From the NCBI GenBank assembly GCA_002411175.1, contig DHRN01000059.1, forward strand, positions 1 through 5,332: a stretch of 5,332 nucleotides of DNA. Reading direction: 5' to 3'. The position numbers and the translations under genes were made by a program. Of the stretch, positions 1-5,332 are shown one piece after another (positions within the stretch are counted from its first letter, which is position 1; the number at the start of each line of letters is the position of its first letter). The notes under the pieces were generated by a model that saw nothing but the letters and a program-made list of their open reading frames with translations, was not told the DNA's origin and did no database searches. This stretch comes from Anaerolineaceae bacterium UBA5311. GTDB lineage: Bacteria > Chloroflexota > Anaerolineae > Anaerolineales > Anaerolineaceae.

Positions 1-4
1 TGTG

Positions 5-1117
5 CTACCTTTGATCCCATTCCAACAACAATTCGCAAACGCGCTGGACATCCTTCAGCTGCAGCTGGGGGTACATTGGCAAGCTAAGAATTCCCGGAAC
101 AAGCCGCTCGGTAACGGGCAGCTGATCAAAACCACGCAAGCGCCCTTTGTAAGCTGGCTGCTGGTGGACCGCCTGGGGATAGTGAACGCCGCTTCCGACG
201 CCATGACCGCGCAAAAAAGCCTGCAGCTCATCGCGCCTGTTGGTCTGGATTACATAGAGGTGCATTACGTGTTCGCTTCCCGCGCGCCTTTTGGGGAGGA
301 TATAGTTCGTGCCAGTTAAGCCCTGGTCATATGCCGCCGCGAGCGCTTGCCTGCCGCGATTGTTCTTCTCAAGGTGGGGCAGTTTCACATTTAAAATAGC
401 TGCCTGGACCTCATCCAGGCGGGTGTTCATCCCCTCGATTTTGCTGATGTAGCGATCTTCCCAACCATATTCACGGAGCAAACGCAATTTGTGAGCCAGT
501 TCGGGCTGGTCGGTGAGCACAGCTCCGCCGTCGCCAATCGCACCGAGGTTCTTGGTCGGGTAAAAGCTAAAACAAGCCAGGTCTCCAAAGCTGCCAACGG
601 GTTTACCGTTGATGCGCGCGCCGTGAGCCTGGGCACAGTCTTCGATCACACAGAGCTTCTTCTCGCGGGCGAATTGGAGAATTGAAGGCATATCAGCCGG
701 ATGCCCATACAAATGGACGGGGATAATCGCCCTGGTTTTCTCGCTGAAGGCGGCTTCGAGCAATTTTGGGTCGAGGCAATAGCTATCGGGTTGAATATCC
801 ACGAAAACCGGCACAGCGCCGGCAAGCTCGATGGCGGCAACTGTGGCTACGGCGGTGTGCGAGACCGTGATAACCTCATCGCCGGGTTTGATATCCAGTG
901 CTTTCAACGCCAAAATCAGCGCGTCGGTGCCGCTGTTGACGGCGACGCAATCGCTCACGCTAATATATCCGGCAAAGCTCCGCTCGAACTGCTGAACCTG
1001 GCTGCCGAGGATGTAGTGACCTTGTTCAAAAACCTCCTGAACAGCCTGCTGTATTTCAGAGGCATACTGTTGATAGTCGGCTTTTGGGTTTGCGAAAGGG
1101 ATCAGGATTTCACTCAT
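5..1117 (-). CDS. DegT/DnrJ/EryC1/StrS-family PLP-dependent sugar aminotransferase
   Basis: This 370-residue protein has the full length usual for the family. Enzymes of this kind transfer an amino group, usually from glutamate, to a keto-sugar nucleotide in the cytoplasm. Visible motifs are SGTDA (62-66, cofactor phosphate binding), EDCAQAHGA (159-167, where Asp160 and Gln163 contact the PLP ring), FYPTKNLGA (185-193, with Lys189 as the expected Schiff-base lysine), MNTRLDEVQAAIL (230-242) and LPMYPQL (346-352). The RLDEVQAAIL..KLPHL stretch resembles 3-aminotransferases such as QdtB/FdtB and DesV more than the perosamine or ArnB types; this is an inference from memory. The ATG at 1117 is chosen because it overlaps the upstream TAA by one base (TAATG) and has AGGA nine bases upstream. 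A TTG six bases earlier lies too close to that site. The TAG stop is inside the window, so the gene is complete. It is the last visible gene of the operon, and no terminator can be judged because the window ends here. Confidence 0.95.
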   Translation of the reverse strand: MSEILIPFANPKADYQQYASEIQQAVQEVFEQGHYILGSQVQQFERSFAGYISVSDCVAVNSGTDALILALKALDIKPGDEVITVSHTAVATVAAIELAGAVPVFVDIQPDSYCLDPKLLEAAFSEKTRAIIPVHLYGHPADMPSILQFAREKKLCVIEDCAQAHGARINGKPVGSFGDLACFSFYPTKNLGAIGDGGAVLTDQPELAHKLRLLREYGWEDRYISKIEGMNTRLDEVQAAILNVKLPHLEKNNRGRQALAAAYDQGLTGTNYILPKRRAGSEHVMHLYVIQTNRRDELQAFLRGHGVGSGVHYPQAVHQQPAYKGRLRGFDQLPVTERLVPGILSLPMYPQLQLKDVQRVCELLLEWDQR

Positions 1118-2109
1118 TACCAATAATCCTGATGATGTTCTTCATAGAAATCTATCGTTTTGCGCATGCCATCCTCGAAGCTGATTTTTGGGGACCAGCC
1201 GAGAATTTTCTGAATACGGCTGTAATCGCCCTGGTAGTCTCCAATATCGATCGACTTCCGGTTGGGAGGGAAGGGTACATAGTTTATCTGACCGTTGGGG
1301 TGCAGGTCCAGGAAAACGGCTGCCGTTTGGGAGAGAGAAAAAACCTGGCTTGAGCCGAGATTCAAAACCTCTCCGCAGCAATCGTCCGATTCCGCAGCCA
1401 GCAAGAGGGCATCGACGACATCATCCACATAGTTATAGTCGCGCAGCTGCTCGCCATCTCCGTAGATCAAAATCGGATCGCCCTCCAGCAGCCGCCTGAT
1501 CCAAATGCCCAAAAAGGTCTGGCGGGCATCGACAACGCGCATCCTCGGACCGTAGGTGTTGGTGAGCCTGAGGATGACCGAACGGATGCCATAGATGTTG
1601 TTGTAGAGCAGGTGATATTGCTCGGCAGCGAGCTTGTGGACGCCGTTGATATCCACCGGCGCGAGAGGGTGGTCTTCCTTAACGGGGATAGAGAGCGGAC
1701 GCCCATAAACTTGACGTGTGCTCGCGAAAATGATTTTCACATCGGGGTTATGGTGCCGGCAGGCTTCCAAAATTTGTAATTGCGCCAGGACGTTTATAGC
1801 CAGGTCGGTATCCGGGTTTTCCATCGAGTCGACATGGCTGGTCTGCCCGGCAAGGTTGAAGAGATAATCCTGACCCGCGATCAGGTATTTCATGGCGTAG
1901 GGGTCGCGCACGTCCGAGATGTTGATGTGTACTTTGTCTTTAACCGGCTCGACATTGCAAAGTTTACCGCCATAGGTCGGGATGAGGCTGTCTACCAGGG
2001 TGATCTCGGCTCCCAATTCGACCAGCCTGATGGCAAGGTTCGAGCCAATAAAGCCCAGCCCACCGGTGATCAAAACCTTTTTGCGCTTGAAATTATGAGT
2101 TGCTGGCAT
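1117..2109 (-). CDS. Extended SDR, NAD-dependent NDP-sugar epimerase/dehydratase with atypical active site
   Basis: This is a 330-residue extended short-chain dehydrogenase/reductase of GalE/RmlB type, probably cytoplasmic. The N-terminal Rossmann fold has GGLGFIG (16-22) and an acidic Asp40 at the end of the second strand, which favours NAD over NADP. NLAGQTSHV (85-93) and FASTRQVYG (128-136) follow, the latter carrying the Ser/Thr of the active site. RLTNTYGPRM (181-190), an RQTFLGIWIRRLLEG stretch (196-210) and LRDYNYVDDVVDAL (222-235) are typical sugar-nucleotide-domain motifs. The YxxxK position reads NGVHK (155-159), so Lys159 is kept but Tyr is replaced by Asn155. I recall a subfamily of uncharacterised epimerases with a similar VNGxxK sequence, so this is probably not a sequencing error. 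The ATG at 2109 is preferred over the one at 2127 because AAGGAG lies seven bases before it. The start overlaps the glycosyltransferase gene by 17 nt. The sugar substrate and the exact reaction (epimerase, dehydratase or decarboxylase) cannot be read from sequence. Confidence 0.92.
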   Translation of the reverse strand: MPATHNFKRKKVLITGGLGFIGSNLAIRLVELGAEITLVDSLIPTYGGKLCNVEPVKDKVHINISDVRDPYAMKYLIAGQDYLFNLAGQTSHVDSMENPDTDLAINVLAQLQILEACRHHNPDVKIIFASTRQVYGRPLSIPVKEDHPLAPVDINGVHKLAAEQYHLLYNNIYGIRSVILRLTNTYGPRMRVVDARQTFLGIWIRRLLEGDPILIYGDGEQLRDYNYVDDVVDALLLAAESDDCCGEVLNLGSSQVFSLSQTAAVFLDLHPNGQINYVPFPPNRKSIDIGDYQGDYSRIQKILGWSPKISFEDGMRKTIDFYEEHHQDYW

Positions 2110-2887
2110 CGGCTTTCTCCTTCTCATTGGTCGGGTTCTCGCCTGGCAAATCCCGCATGTGTTCCTTTTTTACCACGAGCTTCCACCATAACTGCGAGAG
2201 GTGTCTGAAGGTCGTCCAGAGGTGCTTCCAGCGGAAGAATTGTGATTTTCCATAGGCGCGATAAAAGTGATTGACGGGCACTTCGGCGAAATGATAGCCG
2301 GCATCCTGGAATTTTTTAACCATCTCCAGGCAGATTGTGCCGGTGCGGCTTTCCAGCTCAACCTTGTCAAAAATGTCCCGCCTGATCAACCTGAAATCAC
2401 AATCTACATCCTTTAACTTGAAGCCGAAGGCGATTTTGACGATGTGATGGTAGATCCTTCCGATAATCACCCTGATTAACGGGTCGTGGCGTGTTATTTT
2501 GAAGCCGTTTACGACGTCGATTCCGTCAGTAAGCGCCTGGGTCAGATTGATCAATTCTTTGGGGTCATATTGCCCATCACCATCGGTGTAAAAAATCCAA
2601 TCCTTGCTCGCGTTGGCAAACCCTGTTCGCAGCGCGCAGCCATAGCCTTGATTTACAGGATGGTGGATCACTTTCAGCTCGGGATAACGGCGGGCAAGCT
2701 CATCCAGGACTTTGCCGGTGTCATCCCGGCTTCCGTCGTTGGTCACGATCACCTCAAAATCGTCTGTTACTTCGCGCAAAGCCATTAGTGCAATCAATAC
2801 CATGCTTGGGATTGTGCCGGCATCGTTGTAAGCAGGAAAAACCGCGCTGATACTTGAGATTTGTTTGAGGTTAGTGTCAGAGGGCAT
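2093..2887 (-). CDS. GT2-family polyprenyl-phosphate sugar transferase (DPM1/GtrB-like)
   Basis: This 264-residue GT-A fold glycosyltransferase resembles dolichol/undecaprenyl-phosphate mannose or glucose synthases. It should move a sugar from a nucleotide donor onto undecaprenyl phosphate at the inner face of the membrane. The start of the fold is FPAYND (17-22). VTNDGSRDDT (48-57) is the nucleotide-binding segment, NQGYGCALRTG (79-89) follows, and TDGDGQYDP (101-109) carries the metal-binding DxD (Asp102, Asp104). DVDCDFRLIRR (160-170) is the conserved acceptor-side motif of this subfamily. There are no clear C-terminal membrane helices, unlike GtrB of Shigella phages; the tail (about 240-264) is charged and probably disordered. 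An AAGGA site six bases before the ATG supports the start. The gene begins three bases after the GtrA-like stop and ends inside the SDR gene. Its pairing with a GtrA-like protein strengthens the polyprenyl-phosphate reading; the sugar it uses is unknown. Confidence 0.92.
   Translation of the reverse strand: MPSDTNLKQISSISAVFPAYNDAGTIPSMVLIALMALREVTDDFEVIVTNDGSRDDTGKVLDELARRYPELKVIHHPVNQGYGCALRTGFANASKDWIFYTDGDGQYDPKELINLTQALTDGIDVVNGFKITRHDPLIRVIIGRIYHHIVKIAFGFKLKDVDCDFRLIRRDIFDKVELESRTGTICLEMVKKFQDAGYHFAEVPVNHFYRAYGKSQFFRWKHLWTTFRHLSQLWWKLVVKKEHMRDLPGENPTNEKEKADASNS
2117..2122 (-). promoter_or_regulatory. Shine-Dalgarno site that decides the SDR start
   Basis: On the minus strand AAGGAG ends seven bases before the ATG at 2109. 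The upstream ATG at 2127 would place this ribosome site inside the coding region, adding six residues (MRRRKP) that do not belong to the Rossmann fold. The site lies within the last codons of the glycosyltransferase gene, which suggests translational coupling. Confidence 0.8.
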
Positions 2888-2890
2888 GAT

Positions 2891-3379
2891 TTATCCTTCA
2901 AGACCGGCTTCTGGATTGGAGGACGGTCTCTCTCTAAAAGTGAGTTTGGAATTCAAGCTGTAAGAAAGCAAGGCAACCGGCAGTGTCACCAGCGCGCCAG
3001 CGAGCAGTTCGTCCATGCTTGCGCCATCCACAAGCCAACGCAACAGGAGGATATTAACGAAATAGGTGAATGCGTAAACCAGAACGAACATGATAAAGCG
3101 CTTGTTGTCCATACTGCGGAAGACGATCCTGCCGGTGGTGAAGAAATTGAAAATGACGCCCAAAACAGTTGAAATTAAAGTGGCGAGGCTGTAGTGCATG
3201 CCCAGTAAAATGAGAAGCGCGTAGACCAGGTAGCTGAAGAGAGTGTTGATCGCTCCGACCACAAAAAAGCGCAGCAAGCGAATTTGCCACAGGTTTTTGA
3301 TCAGATCGAGCAGCCTGGAAAGGAGCGATTGTGTGGCTGCTTCTGCCTTGTTTTCCAGTCCGGTTATCCTCGGTTTCAT
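2891..3379 (-). CDS. GtrA-like four-helix membrane protein
   Basis: This 162-residue protein is of the size and layout of the GtrA/DPMS3 family, whose members are thought to help flip polyprenyl-phosphate-linked sugars across the membrane. Four hydrophobic segments are visible, at about 36-59, 63-80, 95-117 and 124-141. Family hallmarks are RFFVVGAINTLFSY (37-50), the GVIFNFFTTGRIVFR stretch (74-88) after helix 2, and a closing SYSLNSKLTFRE (139-150) that resembles the usual NFxxxRxxxF ending. An N-terminal extension of about 35 residues is predicted to be cytoplasmic. The ATG overlaps the upstream TGA as ATGA, and AGGAG lies eight bases before it. It sits between a GT-C and a GT2 enzyme, the same partners as in Gtr cassettes. 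Family membership is confident; the flippase role comes from family knowledge and is not proven for most members. Confidence 0.9.
   Translation of the reverse strand: MKPRITGLENKAEAATQSLLSRLLDLIKNLWQIRLLRFFVVGAINTLFSYLVYALLILLGMHYSLATLISTVLGVIFNFFTTGRIVFRSMDNKRFIMFVLVYAFTYFVNILLLRWLVDGASMDELLAGALVTLPVALLSYSLNSKLTFRERPSSNPEAGLEG
2894..2898 (-). promoter_or_regulatory. Ribosome binding site of the GT2 gene
   Basis: AAGGA on the minus strand lies six bases before the ATG at 2887. It is formed by the last codons of the GtrA-like gene, so initiation is probably coupled to termination of that gene. Confidence 0.65.
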
Positions 3380-4974
3380 TCGCAGCGCTCCTGACTATAG
3401 TAGGTTTGACATAACTCTTCTTTGATATACAACAAGGCGGCTGGGTCGCGGAATAACAACTTGTACCCTTCGAGCTGCTCATTGTCGGCATCGGAATAGA
3501 ATGCCTGGCTCAGGGCGAAGGTGTCGGCGTCGATTCCAACGGCAGAAGGCTGCAAGTAATCGCGAATGCGTTGATGGGAGAGCATCAGCACATCAAAATC
3601 GCGCTCCTGGATGTAATTATATGTGAGCAGGTCAAAAGTGGAATCCACAAACCAGCCTTCGGTCTCAGGCAGATAGAGCCGATAATCATAATAGACCGTC
3701 AGATCCTGCGCCACCGGGGCGAGCTCGTCTGCTGCCCGATAGTAAAAGTTAATCTCCTGGTTGTTTTCCGCACGGGTGATACGGTTGCGGAATAATTCAA
3801 CATCCCTGTCAAGAAAAACTCCAAACTGCGCCACAACCACCAGGAGCAATGCGGCTTTAATCAGCGAGGTGCGGTCTTTATTTCGCCAGGTTTTCATGTT
3901 GGCTGGCGGTAAAAACGCCAGGTTCGAGAGCATCGGTATGGCGACAGGCAGCCAATAGTGGGGCTTGAAATGAGAGAATAAAAGCAAATGGACTGTGAGC
4001 GGGATGAACCAGGAAAGAATCAAAGCGCGCAGGTAGCGGGTCTCTTTATCCCACAAGCTCCAGACTGAAACAGCCAGGGCTGCCAGCAGAAAAATCAGCT
4101 CGCCATAATATGCCCGGATGGTTGACCAGGCAGCCTGCAAACCTTTGGCGTAATATACCAGGTAACCATCAGAAGTGCCGAAGATTTCTCCCATCAAGTT
4201 GCCAATTGCGAGTTCTCTGTGACTGGGTATGAGTAAATACGGGCTGGAAATCAGGATTCCAGCTGCCATGACCAGGATAAAGGTGAACGCTTTGGCGAAA
4301 AATTGCTTCCAGGTCAGCCGTTTTTCAACCAGACCCCAAATCAAGACCATCGCTATGGTCAGGAAAAAGAAAAGACCGATCACTTTTAGGGCTGTTAATA
4401 CCCCGCAAACAGCTGCGGCGATATAGAAATGCTTGCCGAATTGTCGATTGTCTTTCCATAAAAAGTAGAGTACCAGGCTTGAAAAGAACATCGCCAGTCC
4501 GTCCGGGTGCCACCAAAAGCCGTTTTGGACTATCGCCGGGACGCTGAGCAGAAAAATGAACAGGGCAACCGAACGCCAGGTTTTGAACTGGTCCTGCAGG
4601 TATACCAGGACCAACAGGCTGGCGATCATCGGGAGGACCGTGATCAGCTGGCGATAGCTCAACATCACCAGGGGCATGTTGTCGCCCTGTCCAAGCCAGG
4701 TCAGGATTTTGTAGACAAGCGCGGATGGCAAAAAGTGCGCCCAGCCATAGTGATAAAAGCCGTAAGCGACCAGCCGATAGATTGTGTGAACCAGGTTTGG
4801 CTGGGGGCTGACCATTCGCATTGGGATCCAGGTCATGGCGGCTTCGTCTGGCTCGAACATGGTCACCATCGCCAGGTTTTCAGAGGCTTTGGAATTTGGA
4901 ATAGCGAAAATGATAAAAGCGATTAGCGATAACAGCGCTAATGAAAAAATGACCCACTTCCGATTTTTATACAC
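3376..4974 (-). CDS. GT-C integral membrane glycosyltransferase (GT39/PMT_2-like)
   Basis: This 532-residue polytopic membrane protein most likely transfers a sugar from a polyprenyl-phosphate donor to an acceptor on the outer face of the cytoplasmic membrane. The first helix (about 7-25) is followed by a loop with FEPDEA (40-45); the Asp43-Glu44 pair matches the catalytic acidic motif in the first outer loop of GT39/ArnT-type enzymes. About ten more hydrophobic segments follow up to about residue 388, with HPDGL (156-160) and SHFKPHYWLP (334-343), the latter resembling the K-P-x-Y-x-x-P motif of the fold. Residues 390-532 are hydrophilic and probably form a small outer domain. The GTG at 4974 is the most upstream start after an in-frame TAA at 5014-5016. 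The next Met (36) would remove the first helix. No ribosome site precedes the GTG, but a perfect TATAAT does. As the first gene of the operon it defines the export-side step. The acceptor (polysaccharide, lipid or protein) cannot be told. Confidence 0.88.
   Translation of the reverse strand: MYKNRKWVIFSLALLSLIAFIIFAIPNSKASENLAMVTMFEPDEAAMTWIPMRMVSPQPNLVHTIYRLVAYGFYHYGWAHFLPSALVYKILTWLGQGDNMPLVMLSYRQLITVLPMIASLLVLVYLQDQFKTWRSVALFIFLLSVPAIVQNGFWWHPDGLAMFFSSLVLYFLWKDNRQFGKHFYIAAAVCGVLTALKVIGLFFFLTIAMVLIWGLVEKRLTWKQFFAKAFTFILVMAAGILISSPYLLIPSHRELAIGNLMGEIFGTSDGYLVYYAKGLQAAWSTIRAYYGELIFLLAALAVSVWSLWDKETRYLRALILSWFIPLTVHLLLFSHFKPHYWLPVAIPMLSNLAFLPPANMKTWRNKDRTSLIKAALLLVVVAQFGVFLDRDVELFRNRITRAENNQEINFYYRAADELAPVAQDLTVYYDYRLYLPETEGWFVDSTFDLLTYNYIQERDFDVLMLSHQRIRDYLQPSAVGIDADTFALSQAFYSDADNEQLEGYKLLFRDPAALLYIKEELCQTYYSQERCE
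3388..3392 (-). promoter_or_regulatory. Ribosome binding site of the GtrA-like gene
   Basis: AGGAG on the minus strand lies eight bases before the ATG at 3379, inside the last codons of the GT-C gene. Together with the ATGA stop/start overlap it indicates translational coupling. Confidence 0.65.
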
Positions 4975-4980
4975 GGTTCG

Positions 4981-4986
4981 ATTATA
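4981..4986 (-). promoter_or_regulatory. -10 box of the operon promoter, probably giving a leaderless mRNA
   Basis: A perfect TATAAT on the minus strand is followed by CGAACC and then the GTG start at 4974, so normal initiation about seven bases downstream would begin on the start codon itself. No convincing -35 hexamer is seen at 16-18 bp spacing; the sequence there is near GGAATG. An AT-rich TTAATTAA at 5010-5017 could act as an UP-like element. The bases before the -10 box read AGT, so the extended -10 is only partial. The match to consensus is direct; the promoter function is inferred. Confidence 0.6.
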
Positions 4987-5102
4987 ACTGGAATTCGGGC
5001 AGGCATTCCTTAATTAATGGAACGCCAGCAATTCTCTTTGTGAATGTGCCTGGATCCAAAATGCAATATGCAGGGTACCCGGACACCGAAATGGTAGGAG
5101 CG

Positions 5103-5132
5103 GGGAACAGGGAGCAGGCAGCGGGGAACGGG
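5103..5132. repeat. Degenerate G-rich 7-bp tandem repeat
   Basis: Four imperfect heptads, GGGAACA, GGGAGCA, GGCAGCG and GGGAACG, are followed by GG. Short G-rich heptad repeats of this kind are found between genes in several bacterial groups. The plus strand has four runs of at least three G at 5102-5105, 5110-5112, 5123-5126 and 5130-5132, so a G-quadruplex is formally possible, with one long ten-base loop. Confidence 0.55.
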
Positions 5133-5136
5133 TTTT

Positions 5137-5227
5137 GTCATCTTGAGCCTCTTTTGCGAAGGATCTTTCCGATTGGAAGGGTAAGATCCTTACGAAGTAC
5201 ACTATGTGTCATTTTGTTCAGGATGAC
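5137..5227. repeat. Palindromic interspersed repeat, copy 1
   Basis: Nested inverted repeats are visible. The outer arms are GTCATCTTGA (5137-5146) and TCAGGATGAC (5218-5227), with one mismatch. The inner arms are AAGGATCTT (5159-5167) and AAGATCCTT (5183-5191), a perfect 9-bp stem with a 15-base loop. The sequence resembles the GTCATCCTGAG...GCGAAGGATCT palindromes scattered between genes in many environmental bacterial genomes. It encodes nothing and is probably a non-autonomous mobile or structural repeat. Confidence 0.75.
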
Positions 5228-5246
5228 AGATGGTTTGTCATCCTGA
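5218..5246. repeat. Perfect 11-bp inverted repeat at the junction of the two copies
   Basis: TCAGGATGACA (5218-5228) and TGTCATCCTGA (5236-5246) form a perfect stem around a 7-base loop. It arises where the right arm of copy 1 faces the left arm of copy 2. A hairpin here could block or end transcription, but there is no clean U-tract, so a terminator is not claimed. Confidence 0.65.
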
Positions 5247-5332
5247 GTTTCTTTTGCGAAGGGTCTTGTCAATCGGAACAGGAAGACCCTTGTGAATTAC
5301 ATTTACGAAGTGCTTGTCCCGTTCCGGCGGAG
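5237..5332. repeat. Palindromic interspersed repeat, copy 2, diverged or truncated at right
   Basis: This second copy starts exactly 100 bp after the first; 49 of 64 positions match between 5137-5200 and 5237-5300 by hand count. The left outer arm is GTCATCCTGA (5237-5246). The inner arms are AAGGGTCTT (5259-5267) and AAGACCCTT (5283-5291), again a perfect stem. The right outer arm expected near 5318-5327 is absent; after about 5300 the two copies no longer align. The true right border may lie beyond the window. Confidence 0.7.

Larger units (their letters stand above)
4975..5332. other. Non-coding upstream region with repeats
   Basis: No credible gene is found in these 358 bases. The only open frames (62 and 68 codons) run through the repeats and have low-complexity or repeat-derived translations. 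The region holds the operon promoter next to the first gene, about 70 bases with nothing recognised (roughly 5018-5090), a G-rich heptad repeat, and two palindromic repeat copies that reach the right edge. Confidence 0.7.

Noticed and set aside
701..1126. A 141-codon open frame on the plus strand
   Set aside because: It lies antisense to the aminotransferase, which has full family motifs. Its translation has no recognisable domain and no convincing ribosome site.
1780..2208. A 142-codon open frame on the plus strand
   Set aside because: It lies antisense to the SDR N-terminus and the end of the GT2 gene. The minus-strand genes have clear motifs there, so this is a shadow.
4229..4426. A short plus-strand basic protein frame inside the GT-C gene
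   Set aside because: It is antisense to membrane-helix codons, a common source of spurious basic frames, and has no independent support.
5014..5202. A 62-codon minus-strand frame that could be a small protein upstream of the operon
   Set aside because: It is read mostly through the repeat DNA. Its SFAKEAQDDK-like translation is the kind produced by this palindrome when misannotated as a gene.
5218..5246. The perfect 11-bp hairpin as an intrinsic terminator
   Set aside because: The stem is AT-balanced rather than GC-rich and no run of T follows directly on either strand. It is explained by the facing arms of two repeat copies.
5137..5332. A CRISPR array from the two regularly spaced copies
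   Set aside because: There are only two copies, similarity runs through most of the 100-bp unit rather than being limited to a short repeat, and no cas gene is present.

Overview
The window is a compact, single-direction glycan gene cluster on the minus strand, with about 360 bp of repeat-bearing non-coding DNA upstream of it at the right edge. Base composition is balanced, codon use looks uniform across the genes, and Shine-Dalgarno sites are strong inside the operon. A chromosomal surface-polysaccharide or glycosylation locus of a free-living bacterium fits. The dispersed palindromic GTCATCCTGAG...GCGAAGGATCTT repeat and the G-rich 7-bp repeats recall intergenic DNA of Anaerolineae-like Chloroflexota, but this taxonomic hint comes from memory and is weak.

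Layout, read in the direction of transcription (right to left). Positions 4975-5332 hold no credible gene. They contain a tandem pair of palindromic repeats with an exact 100-bp period, a short G-rich heptad repeat, and a perfect TATAAT box placed so that transcription should begin at the GTG start of the first gene. Five genes follow: a multi-spanning GT-C (GT39/PMT_2-like) glycosyltransferase (4974-3376), a GtrA-like four-helix membrane protein (3379-2891), a family 2 polyprenyl-phosphate-sugar synthase-like glycosyltransferase (2887-2093), an extended short-chain dehydrogenase/reductase of the NDP-sugar epimerase/dehydratase type (2109-1117), and a DegT/DnrJ/EryC1/StrS sugar aminotransferase (1117-5). 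Junctions are a 4-bp ATGA overlap, a 3-nt gap, a 17-nt overlap and a 1-nt TAATG overlap, so this is very probably one translationally coupled operon. It may continue past the left edge.

Likely joint function (inference): the SDR and the aminotransferase make or modify an (amino)sugar nucleotide. The GT2 enzyme loads a sugar onto undecaprenyl phosphate at the inner face of the membrane, and the GtrA-like protein assists translocation. The GT-C enzyme then transfers the sugar to a glycan, lipid or protein acceptor on the outer face. The middle three genes have the logic of a phage-type Gtr (GtrA/GtrB/Gtr-type) cassette.

The most notable details are that the SDR carries Asn where the catalytic Tyr of YxxxK is expected, that the first gene appears to be leaderless, and that the two repeat copies differ by a compensatory base-pair change in their hairpin stem.
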